In this document: piece by piece, positions 50,788 to 60,742 of the stretch
Layout: each line of letters starts with the position of its first letter
Numbering within the stretch: position 1 is the first letter of the stretch
NCBI GenBank assembly: GCA_034429195.1
Contig: DAOUGQ010000016.1
Coordinates: 62,001 to 126,000, forward strand
Source of the DNA: UBA4782 sp034429195
Lineage (GTDB): Bacteria; Chloroflexota; Anaerolineae; Anaerolineales; Anaerolineaceae
Direction: 5' to 3'
DNA: 64,000 bases
The notes under the pieces: generated by a model
Databases searched by the model: none
What the model saw: the letters and a program-made list of their open reading frames with translations, nothing else
What the model was told of the DNA's origin: nothing
Made by a program: the position numbers and the translations under genes

Positions 50788-52811
50788 AAACGATCAATAA
50801 AAAATGGTTGGTTATCTGGTTTCTGATTGGAGGGTTCTTTGCCTTTTTCCTGTCTGGTTTTGCAACCGGCTTCCTGGGAATGATTGAAACCCTGACTTTT
50901 GCATCCAAAAGGTACATTCTTTTCCTCGTAATCTGTGTACTAGCTGCCATTGCCTGGCTTTATGGATTGGTGGCAGTTCTGCATGGAAAAGAACCTCTTA
51001 ACCTGTATGGGCGTCTGACGACAGTTCTGGAAAAGACCCCAACATGGACACATTGGGTGCTGGCAATCTTGATATCTATTTTCCCTTCATATATCCTCTT
51101 GTTCAATAATTTTGGTTTGATGGAATTTGGATATACTTTCCGATTGGGCTTGATCATCATCGCAGGATTATTTGCTGCGCTGTTGGTTTTTCTTCCACAT
51201 CATACTTCTCCCTGGCTGGTATATGCTGCTGCATGGATCTGCGTTTCGGGCGCTTTTTTCGCCATGGGTGGTTGGTTGAACCGGGTAACCAGTTATCCAT
51301 TTTCACTTTCCTGGTCTGAAGGCAACCGATTATGGGATTACTCCATCATGTTTGCCAGTAACCGGTATATCACCCTGAGTGATAAACCAATTTTTGCCTT
51401 TATTACCGCGGGTAGACAATTCATCTGGGCATTGGCTTACCTAATTCCCAATATAGGCATCTTTGGAGTAAGGTTATGGGACGCATTGCTCTGGATACTC
51501 CCTACATTTTTTGTTGGTTTTTTAACCGTAGCAGGTGTAAAGAAAGGGAAATTAGGTTGGTTGATTGCTGTGCTTTTTGGGCTATGGAGTTTTAGCTTTC
51601 TTTCACAAGGACCTATTTATGCGCCAATAGTGATCAGTGCAATTCTGGTAGTAATTGCGGTACGTTTGCGTTCACTCGCCATTAGCGTTCCCTTGATTTT
51701 GCTGGCAGCTTTTTATGCAGACTTTAGCCGGTGGACCTGGCGATATGCCCCAGGGCTCTGGGCGGGGATGCTGGCATTACTGGACATTGTGCAGCCAGAA
51801 TTTAAACAAGGAAAATGGAAACAACTTATACGACCTATAGTGCTGGGCATCACCGGATATATTGGCGGGCAGTATCTTTCTGATTTCATCACCTGGGCAC
51901 AAAGCGGTTTTGCTCAAAAAATTGCAGTAAGCGCTGTGGTCAACCCTATAGGTACTCTTACACGACAGCCACTCCTCTGGGATAGGCTACTTCCCAACAC
52001 AACCTATGCCCCAGGTATTCTGCTTGGGGTGTTATGGGCAGGGTTGATGTTAATTGTTTGGATCATCATGCTTCGTATAAAAAAATACTGGAAAACCAAC
52101 TGGCTGCAATCTATTGCGATTGCAGCTGTTGCAGGGATTTTCCTTGCGATTGGGATTGTAATCAGTACCAAAATTGGGGGAGGGAGTAATCTGCACAATC
52201 TGGATATGTTCTGGATCACCCTGGCATTAGCAGCGGGATGGGCACTTCGCAGTTTAATCAAAGAAGGATTTACCTTTCAGGGAAAACCCTGGCTGGTCAC
52301 AGCTATGTTCTGCCTGGCATTGGTATCTCCAGCAACGTACCTTGCTCAATATGGTGAACCACTTGTTCTGCCAGAAAAAGACCTGGTTGATGAATCTCTT
52401 CAGGTCATTCAAAAACGGATCGCTAAAGTAGATCCTTCCAGCGAGATCCTGTTTATCGATCAGCGTCAATTGCTGACCTTTGGGTATATCAAAGGTGTAC
52501 CTCTTGTATCTGATTATGAAAAGAAATACTTAATGGATCAGGCAATGGCCGACAATGCAAAGTATTTCAAAGGTTTTATCGACGACCTTGCAAACCAGCG
52601 ATTTGCCTTGATCGTAACAGAACCCATTCATGAGATATATTTCACTGACAGTGAGCGGACTTTTGCTCAAGAGAACAACTCCTGGGTGAAGTGGGTTTCT
52701 GCTCCTTTATTATGTTATTATCGCGAAGCTGAATTGTTGCCCTGGGTGGGCGTTCAGATTTTAGTGCCTCGTACACCGGAAGAAATGCCTGATACCTGTT
52801 ATTTACCATGA
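50784..52811 (+). CDS. large multi-pass membrane protein of the polysaccharide operon
   Basis: 675 residues with about 13 membrane helices (the first at 7-33), a large loop after helix 5 (YPFSLSWSEGNRLWDYSIMFASNRYI, about 172-197) and a soluble C-terminal part (about 530-675; LFIDQRQLLTFGYIKGVPLVSDYEKKYLM). The layout is like GT-C glycosyltransferases and the 29301 protein, but I cannot fix a family. Coupling to GT4 and wecC suggests it transfers or polymerises sugars at the outer face. Confidence 0.75.
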   Translation: MKTINKKWLVIWFLIGGFFAFFLSGFATGFLGMIETLTFASKRYILFLVICVLAAIAWLYGLVAVLHGKEPLNLYGRLTTVLEKTPTWTHWVLAILISIFPSYILLFNNFGLMEFGYTFRLGLIIIAGLFAALLVFLPHHTSPWLVYAAAWICVSGAFFAMGGWLNRVTSYPFSLSWSEGNRLWDYSIMFASNRYITLSDKPIFAFITAGRQFIWALAYLIPNIGIFGVRLWDALLWILPTFFVGFLTVAGVKKGKLGWLIAVLFGLWSFSFLSQGPIYAPIVISAILVVIAVRLRSLAISVPLILLAAFYADFSRWTWRYAPGLWAGMLALLDIVQPEFKQGKWKQLIRPIVLGITGYIGGQYLSDFITWAQSGFAQKIAVSAVVNPIGTLTRQPLLWDRLLPNTTYAPGILLGVLWAGLMLIVWIIMLRIKKYWKTNWLQSIAIAAVAGIFLAIGIVISTKIGGGSNLHNLDMFWITLALAAGWALRSLIKEGFTFQGKPWLVTAMFCLALVSPATYLAQYGEPLVLPEKDLVDESLQVIQKRIAKVDPSSEILFIDQRQLLTFGYIKGVPLVSDYEKKYLMDQAMADNAKYFKGFIDDLANQRFALIVTEPIHEIYFTDSERTFAQENNSWVKWVSAPLLCYYREAELLPWVGVQILVPRTPEEMPDTCYLP

Positions 52812-52818
52812 GGTATTC

Positions 52819-53649
52819 ATGAGTTCAATTTCCTATCTCGTTCCCCGGCTCATCCGCCATTTCTTGCCCGAATCTGTGGTGCGATTTCTTCTTTTACATG
52901 GCTGGATCATCCGTCCAGGCATGGAAACCAGCAATCCATCAGGTGCGGTGGAACGATACCAGCAGGTTTTGCGTGAACATGGAATTGAGCTCTCTGGAAA
53001 GCGAATCCTGGTTTTAGGATATGGAGGTAGATTTGAAATCGGCTGTGCTTTGATTAGTGCCGGTGCCAGCCATGTAATTTTGTGTGAATATAAAGTGAAA
53101 CCGGATCATACTTTTAACCGGACATTGCTTGAAAAATACTCTGATTCATTAAAACTGATCGATAATAGGGTAGAAGTGAACCCAGAGAAGTTGACATTAG
53201 TAGAAGGGGATATTCGACAGGTTGCAATTGAACATGTTTTGCAACCAGTAAATATCGTGTTAAGCAATTCCGTTTTTGAACATCTGGTAGATGTGCCTGG
53301 AATTACCCGCGCGCTGGCTGCATTGAGTACTGAAGATGCTGCATGTCTGCATTTTATTGATTTGCGTGATCATTTCTTTAAATACCCTTTTGAAATGCTG
53401 CGCTTTTCAAGCCGGAAATGGTATGGCTGGTTGAATCCTACCAGCCATCACAATCGCCTGCGCATTTGGGATTATCGGGCAGCTTTTGTTCCCGTTTATA
53501 ATGAGGTTGATATCAAAGTACTTGGTACGGATATTCCTGCGTTCCAAAAAATTGCTGCTCACATTCAACCGGAATTTAAACAGGGTAGTCTGGAAGAGAA
53601 TGCAGTAACCCATATCAGTGTTTTTGCTCGTGACCTAAAACAGGGATAA
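52819..53649 (+). CDS. class I SAM-dependent methyltransferase-like protein
   Basis: 276 residues; GAGG before the ATG. After a hydrophobic N-terminus (5-32) a Rossmann-type fold begins: RILVLGYGGRFEIGCALISAGASHV (about 61-85, motif I position), VEGDIRQV (about 129-136), and VLSNSVFEHLVDVPGITRAL (about 146-165). Such genes in polysaccharide operons often methylate sugars. Motif I (LGYGGRFE) is not the common GxGxG, so binding of SAM is inferred. Confidence 0.75.
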   Translation: MSSISYLVPRLIRHFLPESVVRFLLLHGWIIRPGMETSNPSGAVERYQQVLREHGIELSGKRILVLGYGGRFEIGCALISAGASHVILCEYKVKPDHTFNRTLLEKYSDSLKLIDNRVEVNPEKLTLVEGDIRQVAIEHVLQPVNIVLSNSVFEHLVDVPGITRALAALSTEDAACLHFIDLRDHFFKYPFEMLRFSSRKWYGWLNPTSHHNRLRIWDYRAAFVPVYNEVDIKVLGTDIPAFQKIAAHIQPEFKQGSLEENAVTHISVFARDLKQG

Positions 53650-53651
53650 AT

Positions 53652-55373
53652 ATGAATAATGTCGAACTCGCTGATGTGTTCGAAAGAATTGCCAGCCTGT
53701 TGGATATCAAAGGAGAAGTAGTTTACAAGACTCTTGCCTATCGCAGGGTGGCGGAGAATCTACGCAGCCTCCCATCTGATGTAAACATCTACTGGCAAGA
53801 AAATCGACTGGATGAAATTCCAGGTGTTGGGAAGGCAATTTCGGAAAAGATTGATGAATTGTTACGCACCGGGAACCTGGGATTCCTCGAAAGGCTCGAA
53901 CAGGAGGTCCCTCCCAGTCTACTGGAAATGTTGCAGGTGCCCGATGTAGGACCGAGAAAGGTCGCTCTTTTCTGGAAACAGGCTGGGGTGAAGACCCTGG
54001 CTGAATTGGAAGCTGCTGCCAGAAATGAAAAACTTCGCAATCTACCCGGGATGGGTGAAAAATCTGAAGCTCGCATCATTGCTGGTATTGAAGCTTTGTC
54101 GCGCCGCAGCCATCGCATGTTATTGGGAAATGCCTGGATCATCGCTGATTCTCTTCTAATTGATCTGCGAAAACAACCTGGTGTAGTGCGGGCAGAAGCA
54201 GCCGGCAGTCTTCGCCGCTGGAAATCCACCATTGGTGACCTTGATCTGGTAGCAGGATGTGCAAATCCTTTACCTGTGATGGAGTGGTTCACCCACCATC
54301 CTGATTGTCACAGGATACTGGCATCAGGAGAGAATAAATCCAGTATCGAATTGAATAACGGCATTAATGTTCAGCTCTGGATCCAACCTCCTGAACGATT
54401 TGGCACTTTATTGCAATTTGTAACCGGTTCAAAAGAACACAATGTGCATTTGCGCGAGCTGGCACAAAAACAGAACCTTTCTCTCAGTGAACAAGCAATT
54501 GTGGATGCTTCAGGAAAAGAATTTGTATTTTCCCATGAAGAAGATGTTTACAAGGCATTGGGTTTGCCTTACATCATACCTGAATTGAGAGAGGATCGAG
54601 GAGAAATTCAGGCAGCGCAAGAAAATCGCTTGCCCAACTTGCTCAAACTCGAAGATATCCGCTCAGATTTTCATATGCATACCACCTGGTCTGATGCAGC
54701 CAACTCGGTAAAAGAAATGGCATTAGCTGCCCGTGAACTCGGGTACCATACGATTGCCATTACAGACCATACCAGTGGGTTGGGTATTGCAGGTGGGTTA
54801 ACAGTTGAGGGGTTGGTTGAACAGCGGAAAGACATAGATGCTGTACAAAAAGAGTTGGGTGATTCCATCCTAATATTGCAAGGTGCAGAAGTCGAGATCA
54901 AAGCAGACGGCAGCCTGGATTATCCGGATGATGTGTTATCAAAAATGGACATTGTAGTGGCATCTCTTCATACAAGCTTGAGGCAGCCGCGTGAACGGAT
55001 CACGGAGCGTTTGGTGAATGTCATTCGTAATCCACATGTCGATATCATAGGTCATCCCAGTGGAAGATTGCTTCCGAATCGTGAAGGTGCTGATCTGGAT
55101 TATGATGTAATTCTGAAAGAGGCACGTAAAGCAGGGATCGTATTGGAGATCAATGCCAGCTATTCACGTCTAGACCTGGACGAGGTTCATGCCCGCCTGG
55201 CTTCGGAAATGGGAATACTGCTTGCAATTGACGCAGATGCTCACACTATCGATCAATTACAGCTCATGGCTTTTGGGGTTTCAGTAGCAAGGCGTGCCTG
55301 GGTCAATCCAGAATTGATTATCAATACCTGGAACCGAGAGAAGCTCTTGAGTTGGCTGGCATCACGAAGGTAG
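53652..55373 (+). CDS. polX: DNA polymerase/3'-5' exonuclease PolX
   Basis: 573 residues, the usual bacterial PolX length. Helix-hairpin-helix modules (IPGVGKAISEKI at 56-67, VPDVGPRKVALFW, LPGMGEKSEARI), the polymerase X nucleotidyltransferase site GSLRRWKSTIGDLDLV (185-200; catalytic Asp196 and Asp198), and a C-terminal PHP domain (from about 337, DFHMHTTWSDA and later HPSGRLL, DADAH) giving 3'-5' exonuclease activity. It acts in base excision repair. Its place in a polysaccharide operon is probably incidental. Confidence 0.95.
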   Translation: MNNVELADVFERIASLLDIKGEVVYKTLAYRRVAENLRSLPSDVNIYWQENRLDEIPGVGKAISEKIDELLRTGNLGFLERLEQEVPPSLLEMLQVPDVGPRKVALFWKQAGVKTLAELEAAARNEKLRNLPGMGEKSEARIIAGIEALSRRSHRMLLGNAWIIADSLLIDLRKQPGVVRAEAAGSLRRWKSTIGDLDLVAGCANPLPVMEWFTHHPDCHRILASGENKSSIELNNGINVQLWIQPPERFGTLLQFVTGSKEHNVHLRELAQKQNLSLSEQAIVDASGKEFVFSHEEDVYKALGLPYIIPELREDRGEIQAAQENRLPNLLKLEDIRSDFHMHTTWSDAANSVKEMALAARELGYHTIAITDHTSGLGIAGGLTVEGLVEQRKDIDAVQKELGDSILILQGAEVEIKADGSLDYPDDVLSKMDIVVASLHTSLRQPRERITERLVNVIRNPHVDIIGHPSGRLLPNREGADLDYDVILKEARKAGIVLEINASYSRLDLDEVHARLASEMGILLAIDADAHTIDQLQLMAFGVSVARRAWVNPELIINTWNREKLLSWLASRR

Positions 55374-55382
55374 AAATCGGGT

Positions 55383-55907
55383 ATGCAGAAAAGTAAACAT
55401 TTCCGGTCATGTTTCCGACTGTTGTTGATCTTGATGACAGTGGTCTTCCTGCCTGCATGTGGAATGAGCCCATTTTCAACAGAAGAAACCATTCATGAGA
55501 TACAACCGACCTATATTGTTCAAGAATCTACACCTGATATTGTTTTGATCACCCAGGTTTCTCTTCCTACGCGCCCATCTGGTCAATATCCTGAAGATGC
55601 TGAAGGTGTGGTGATCGCGTTCCTTACTGCATACCAGTCTGACCAGGAAGGAATGGCACAATACTTGAGCCAGGCATACCAAAAAATGATACCGGATGGT
55701 GGCGCCGGGATGCTTCTGCAATTCCGCGATATTCTAGAGGGTTATGCAGTGACTTCTGCAGCCGTCAGCAAGGATCCTCCTGCAGCGATCATCACTGTGG
55801 CAGTGAAAGTAGCTGGCACTGCTGACAGCACGCGAGAGTTCACCCTTGCCAAGGAAGACGGCAAATGGGTGATTACAGGTATTGAAATTCCAAAGTCAGA
55901 AGATTAA
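55383..55907 (+). CDS. lipoprotein with a small alpha+beta domain
   Basis: 174 residues. Basic start, hydrophobic segment and lipobox LPAC (Cys26), a linker, then a domain (about 70-174) with AEGVVIAFLTAYQSDQEGMAQYL and closing KEDGKWVITGIEIPK. The last motif is that of NTF2-like or DUF4878-type lipoproteins, which are extracytoplasmic and of unknown role. It is 9 bp behind polX and overlaps the convergent GT4 gene by 4 bp. Confidence 0.8.
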   Translation: MQKSKHFRSCFRLLLILMTVVFLPACGMSPFSTEETIHEIQPTYIVQESTPDIVLITQVSLPTRPSGQYPEDAEGVVIAFLTAYQSDQEGMAQYLSQAYQKMIPDGGAGMLLQFRDILEGYAVTSAAVSKDPPAAIITVAVKVAGTADSTREFTLAKEDGKWVITGIEIPKSED

Positions 55908-57025
55908 AATCCGTCCAGAGCTCTTTCCGCTCTGCGCTGCCATGTGTATTGGGCAGCATCCTGACGTGCCTGCATGCACAGGCTTTCTCGTAATAGTGGA
56001 TTCCCAAGAAGTAGAGATAATTGTTTCCTCCAGCTTTCTGTATCTTCTGGAGGGCAAAAGACAGCATTTTTCTCATTCAGCACTTCATGGAAAACTGGCA
56101 GATCACTGGTAAGGATCACCCTGCCTGCAGCCAGGTAATCGAACATCTTCATTGGGCTACAAATTTCAGCAGAATTTCCACCACCACTACCGGATATGGA
56201 TGTTTCATATGGCATAACCAGAATTTCGGCTGCAGCCTGATAGAGAGGCAGTATTGTATTGGCAATAAAGCCGGTCAGAATGATGTTCTGCACAGCTTCC
56301 CGTTTAAGTTTTTCACGCCATTGCTGGACATTTGTTGGATTTCCACCTACCCAGAGGAAATTTACATCTGGAAATGCCTTTGCTAACGAAAGCAATAATT
56401 CAATTCCCCGACCCTGATAAAAATGACCGGTATATCCGACAGTCATTTTCTCTGGCAAAGATAGCATCTGCCTGGCGGTTTTTGCGTCTGGCAAGTCTTG
56501 ATACTGGGATAGGTCCGTTCCATTTGGCGCGATCTGAACCATTTCTGAGTGATAATCTTCTCCCAGTAGTTTCTCCAATTTAGTTGCCAGAGCCTGGGTG
56601 ATGCATAACAGCCTTTTTTTCCCTTCGATCCTGAAAAAATTTCTTAAAAGGATAGGGCCAAATTTCCCTGTTGGGAGGTCATGCACTTCCAGTATAGTGG
56701 GCATCCTGTACCATAATCCAATCAGTGCAGCCTGTGAACTCCAGGTATAGAGTAATTCTGCGCCAGTCTGATGGGCATTTCTTACTGTAGACCAGGCAAA
56801 ATCATACCGTTTCAGTATTTTCCAGGCTCTCCGTGTTTTTACTTGAAATTGTTGCTGCAATCCATATTGATCAGCCAGGGATTTCCATTCAGGCATCTCT
56901 TTACCCGGCACGGTCAGACTGATATTATGACCATTTTGAGCCATGGCATGGCATACTTTCATCACCTCGATACTGTTGGCAGTGGTTGCAGGGATGGTTA
57001 CAGTGGTGATTGCTGCGATTTTCAT
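55904..57025 (-). CDS. family 4 glycosyltransferase
   Basis: 373 residues of GT-B type. N-terminal AAITTVTIPATTANSIEVMKVCHAMAQ-like opening typical of GT4, PNGTDLSQYQDLPDAKTAR, VGYTGHFYQGRGIELLLSLA, and the donor site GNSAEICSPMKMFDYLAAGRVILTSDLPVFHEVL. It is the last gene of the minus-strand polysaccharide operon and overlaps the flippase gene by 4 bp. Sugar and acceptor unknown. Confidence 0.9.
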   Translation of the reverse strand: MKIAAITTVTIPATTANSIEVMKVCHAMAQNGHNISLTVPGKEMPEWKSLADQYGLQQQFQVKTRRAWKILKRYDFAWSTVRNAHQTGAELLYTWSSQAALIGLWYRMPTILEVHDLPTGKFGPILLRNFFRIEGKKRLLCITQALATKLEKLLGEDYHSEMVQIAPNGTDLSQYQDLPDAKTARQMLSLPEKMTVGYTGHFYQGRGIELLLSLAKAFPDVNFLWVGGNPTNVQQWREKLKREAVQNIILTGFIANTILPLYQAAAEILVMPYETSISGSGGGNSAEICSPMKMFDYLAAGRVILTSDLPVFHEVLNEKNAVFCPPEDTESWRKQLSLLLGNPLLRESLCMQARQDAAQYTWQRRAERALDGF

Positions 57026-58377
57026 GCTTCCATTCCTGTAGCGTCTGGATAAATTTTTTCAGATTTTAGGATTTCTCGTAAACCTCTCGCCACGATTAAT
57101 CCCACTGAGATTACAAAATATCCAGCCAGTAAACCCGCCTGGGCAAGGATTCCGAAAGGCTTCACTAATATAAACATTAACCCGGTTTTAAGGGCACCGG
57201 TGATCGCTGAGACCACTAATGGATACACTGGTAATCCAAAAGAAAGAAGCAAAGGTCTATTCCAGAAAAAGACATTTGCTGTCCCAAAGCCCATGAGAAG
57301 GATTAGGATGGCTGCATAAGAAGGGAGATAAACACCATCTTTCAGCCATCCCAAAAGAGGTTTTCCAGCCAGTAATAAACCGACAGCACAGGCGGTTGTC
57401 CAGACGGCTGCAATGATCGTTGTGCGGTTCAAAAGCAATTTCAGGCGTTTCCATTCATGCCGAATAACCGAACTGCTGATCTGAGGGAATGTGGTATTGA
57501 TGAAAGGTGATATTGGCATCAAAATGATGTTCATGATTGCCAATGCGAACTTGTAATATCCTGCATCTGCTTTGGTCAGGAAAAACCCAACCCATAGAAC
57601 TTCGCTATCCCGGATGACCATATTGATCGTACCACTTAAATTAGTTGTAATGGCAAATTTTATCAGGTCACGCCAGTCTTTCACCTGCCGCATAGAGGCT
57701 TTCAACCAATCTTTTCCCAGGATTTTTGGCGCATGAACCAGTGCAAGCAATACTGTGCCAATACCAAAAACCATCTTTCCTAATAGATAACCAAAAAGGA
57801 TGGAGCCCAGGCTGCTTTTTGTAAGGAATGCCACGCCTACCCAGATAGCGGTGGTGAGGTTTTGCAGAAGATTGAGCACTGCCTGACTGCGATAATGATT
57901 AGTAATCTGAAGGACCGCAGTGCCAGTTTCAGCCATCAGGTTCCCCAGGATCATCAATCCATAAACCAATATCAGGGGAACGACGGAGGCATCTTTTATA
58001 ATGAAGCGAGCTGCCCAACTGGAAAAGCCAACCAGAATACCATAGGCGAGGAGAGATGTTATCCCTTCGCTGATTCCAGCAAATTTGATTACAGCTGATG
58101 CGCGGGATTTTTCATTTAGTGCCAGAGCCTGACCGGCATATTTCACCACCAGTTCACCCATGCGGAAAGAAAGCAATCGGTTTACGCTCGATGCAAACAA
58201 GGTGATCATTCCCAATGTGCCATAATCAGAAGGACCGAGAACAAGAGCAGCGACCAATCCAACCAGACTGGATAACACCATAGAAATAGAATTGCTACTG
58301 AACAGGTAGCCGCTGTTGCGGATGACCATGCCGAACAGGCGGTCCTGCTTCCAGTCTTGCCAGATCTTTTTTAACAT
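57022..58377 (-). CDS. Wzx-like polysaccharide flippase
   Basis: 451 residues with about 14 membrane helices, the fold of the MOP/polysaccharide transport family (N-terminal NSGYLFSSNSISMVLSSLVGLVAALVLGPSDYGTLG). It moves undecaprenyl-linked sugar units across the membrane. It overlaps the GT4 gene by 4 bp and lies 1 bp from the epimerase gene. A Wzy-type polymerase is not obvious next to it; one of the large membrane proteins nearby could serve. Confidence 0.88.
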   Translation of the reverse strand: MLKKIWQDWKQDRLFGMVIRNSGYLFSSNSISMVLSSLVGLVAALVLGPSDYGTLGMITLFASSVNRLLSFRMGELVVKYAGQALALNEKSRASAVIKFAGISEGITSLLAYGILVGFSSWAARFIIKDASVVPLILVYGLMILGNLMAETGTAVLQITNHYRSQAVLNLLQNLTTAIWVGVAFLTKSSLGSILFGYLLGKMVFGIGTVLLALVHAPKILGKDWLKASMRQVKDWRDLIKFAITTNLSGTINMVIRDSEVLWVGFFLTKADAGYYKFALAIMNIILMPISPFINTTFPQISSSVIRHEWKRLKLLLNRTTIIAAVWTTACAVGLLLAGKPLLGWLKDGVYLPSYAAILILLMGFGTANVFFWNRPLLLSFGLPVYPLVVSAITGALKTGLMFILVKPFGILAQAGLLAGYFVISVGLIVARGLREILKSEKIYPDATGMEA

Positions 58378-58378
58378 A

Positions 58379-59356
58379 TCAGAGTGTTTCTACCTGACTT
58401 GCCCAGGAGCGTTCTTTTAAGTACCAATCTACCGTAGCTTGCATACCTTCTTCAAGACTAACCTGAGGTTGCCAGCCTAACATTTCTTTTGCTTTTGTTA
58501 CATCTGCCCAGTTTGTCATCATATCTGCAGGATGTGCTGGATGATGGATGACGTCTGCTTTTTTGCCCAGCATTTTTTCTAAGATCGTGATCATATCGTT
58601 TATGGTGATTACGTCATGACCACCCAGATTGATGATTTCATATCCCAATGGTTTCAACCCGGCAATGGTGCCTCGGGCAATATCATCTACATATGTAAAA
58701 CCGCGTGATTGTGTGCCATCCCCATTGAGATGTACTTTCCTACATTCTGCGATCCATTGTACAAAACGAAACATGACCATATCTGGCCGTCCAGCAGGTC
58801 CAAAAACTGTAAAGTAGCGAAAAACGGTCACATCAATTCCATGCAAGAAGTGATAAGAATAGCACATCGTTTCAGCCGCCTTTTTTGAAGCAGCATAAGG
58901 TTGGAGAGGATGGCTGCTATCTGCTTCTTCGGTGGTGGGTAAAGGTGCATTTGATCCATAGATGCTGGAAGTTGATGCCAACACAAATTTTGGAATGCCG
59001 TATTTACGAGCGATTTCCAAGAGGTTCAAAGTGCCTGTTGTATTGGTTTGCAAAAAGATCCACGGATTCTCTACGCTGGCGCGCACACCCGCTCTGGCTG
59101 CCAGATTAATAATGGCATCGATCTTTCCGGATTGGCAGGCGATCTCTTCCAATGAATCCAAGTCTGCCACATCTTTCTGGTAAAACTGAAACCCCTTATG
59201 ATTTTTCAAGCGCTTTAGGCGATATTCCTTCAGGCGAATATCATATGCGTTATTAATATTGTCTATGCCAACGACAGAATGTCCATCTTCTAATAAAAGA
59301 TCACATACACGCGAGCCTATAAATCCAGCTGCGCCAGTCAGCATGTATTTTGCCAT
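58379..59356 (-). CDS. NAD-dependent sugar epimerase (UDP-glucuronate/UDP-glucose 4-epimerase type)
   Basis: 325 residues, extended short-chain dehydrogenase. NAD-binding TGAAGFIGSRVCDLL (7-21), catalytic Ser/Thr region STSSIYGSN, the PYAASKKAAE YxxxK motif (about 154-163), and RYFTVFGPAGRPDMV, which resembles UDP-glucuronate 4-epimerases. It sits next to a nucleotide-sugar dehydrogenase, consistent with acting on a UDP-uronate or HexNAc-uronate. One-base overlap with the dehydrogenase gene. Confidence 0.9.
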   Translation of the reverse strand: MAKYMLTGAAGFIGSRVCDLLLEDGHSVVGIDNINNAYDIRLKEYRLKRLKNHKGFQFYQKDVADLDSLEEIACQSGKIDAIINLAARAGVRASVENPWIFLQTNTTGTLNLLEIARKYGIPKFVLASTSSIYGSNAPLPTTEEADSSHPLQPYAASKKAAETMCYSYHFLHGIDVTVFRYFTVFGPAGRPDMVMFRFVQWIAECRKVHLNGDGTQSRGFTYVDDIARGTIAGLKPLGYEIINLGGHDVITINDMITILEKMLGKKADVIHHPAHPADMMTNWADVTKAKEMLGWQPQVSLEEGMQATVDWYLKERSWASQVETL

Positions 59357-60678
59357 TACAGCCTCACAACTTTTGGGTGCCCCTTACCAGAAACACCCAA
59401 TGCATTTCTCGTATCCACAATCAATTTGGCAGAATCCAGAATGGCAGCATAGTTATAAGATGAGTGGTTGGTAACAATTACCACACAATCTGCTTCGCTG
59501 ATCGATTTCATGAGGTCTGATACAGAGGTAAGTTTCCACTCATCATGCGAAACCGTCTTGATGTATGGATCATGGTATTGCACATCTGCACCCTTTTGCA
59601 TTAGCAGTCCTATCACATCCATGGAAGGACTTTCACGCAGATCATCAATATCGGGTTTATAGGCAGCACCTAAGACAAGCACTTTGGAGCCTTTGAGGGA
59701 TTTACGGTGATCGTTCAATGCATCCTGTACTTTACTGACAACGTAACGTGGCATGCCGGTATTGATCTCTGACGCTAATTCGATGAACCTGGCGGTGTAA
59801 TTCAATGAACGCAGCTTCCATGAAAGATAGAGTGGATCAATCGGAATGCAGTGTCCACCCAATCCGGGTCCCGGGGTGAATTTCATAAAACCAAATGGTT
59901 TAGTCGCTGCTGCATCGATCACTTCCCATACATCCACTCCTAGCCGGTCACACATCAATGCCAGTTCATTTACCATGCCAATGTTGATCATACGGAAGGT
60001 GTTTTCAAGTAATTTCGCCATTTCCGCTACTTCGGTGGAAGAAACAGGAACGACCTTTTGCAATGCCTGGCTGTACCAGGTGACAGCTGCCTGTAAGCAT
60101 GCCGGGGTGATTCCACCTACTACTTTAGGAGTGTTCTTGGTGGTGAAATCTTTTCTGCCGGGGTCAACCCTTTCAGGTGAGAAGGCAAGGAAGAAATCTA
60201 TTCCCACTTTCAAACCAGCTTGCTGCTCGATTTTGGGGAGGATTAATTCACGTGTGGTACCAGGATAGGTAGTAGATTCCAAAACGATAACCTGCCCGGC
60301 TTTGACATAATTTGCCAGGTTTTCGGTGGCAGAAATGATATACGATAAATCTGGATCCCCTGTTTTTCGCAAGGGGGTGGGAACGCAAATGCTGATGGCA
60401 TCCACGTTGGCAATTTCTGCAAAATCAATTGTTGCGCTGTACTTGCCAGAATGAATCAGTTGAGAAATTTTTTCCGAAGTTACATCCAATACGTAGCTTT
60501 CACCGCGGTTCAATGCATCGATCTTGCGTTGATCGGGATCAATGCCCACTACTTCGAAACCAGCATCCGCAAAAACAACTGCCAGCGGAAGCCCAACATA
60601 ACCCTGCCCCAAAATGGCGACACGGGCAGTCTTGTTCTTTAATTTATCAATCAATTGATCGAAAATTGGATTAATCAT
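59356..60678 (-). CDS. nucleotide-sugar dehydrogenase (WbpA/UDP-GlcNAc 6-dehydrogenase type)
   Basis: 440 residues. NAD-binding ILGQGYVGLPLAVVFADAG (22-40), SPERVDPGRKDF (168-179), catalytic Cys277 in PGPGLGGHCIPIDPLYLSWK, and LGAAYKPDIDDLRESPS. The CIPIDPLYLSWK tail groups it with WbpA/TviB-type enzymes that make UDP-GlcNAcA, distinct from the WecC-type enzyme at 48388. It is the first gene of the minus-strand operon. The 64-bp gap upstream shows no clear promoter. Confidence 0.9.
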   Translation of the reverse strand: MINPIFDQLIDKLKNKTARVAILGQGYVGLPLAVVFADAGFEVVGIDPDQRKIDALNRGESYVLDVTSEKISQLIHSGKYSATIDFAEIANVDAISICVPTPLRKTGDPDLSYIISATENLANYVKAGQVIVLESTTYPGTTRELILPKIEQQAGLKVGIDFFLAFSPERVDPGRKDFTTKNTPKVVGGITPACLQAAVTWYSQALQKVVPVSSTEVAEMAKLLENTFRMINIGMVNELALMCDRLGVDVWEVIDAAATKPFGFMKFTPGPGLGGHCIPIDPLYLSWKLRSLNYTARFIELASEINTGMPRYVVSKVQDALNDHRKSLKGSKVLVLGAAYKPDIDDLRESPSMDVIGLLMQKGADVQYHDPYIKTVSHDEWKLTSVSDLMKSISEADCVVIVTNHSSYNYAAILDSAKLIVDTRNALGVSGKGHPKVVRL

Positions 60679-60742
60679 AGTATCTCCAGACTTACCGGGA
60701 TAGTTGAATTATAACTGACTGGCTGGGATGATGCTATTGTGG

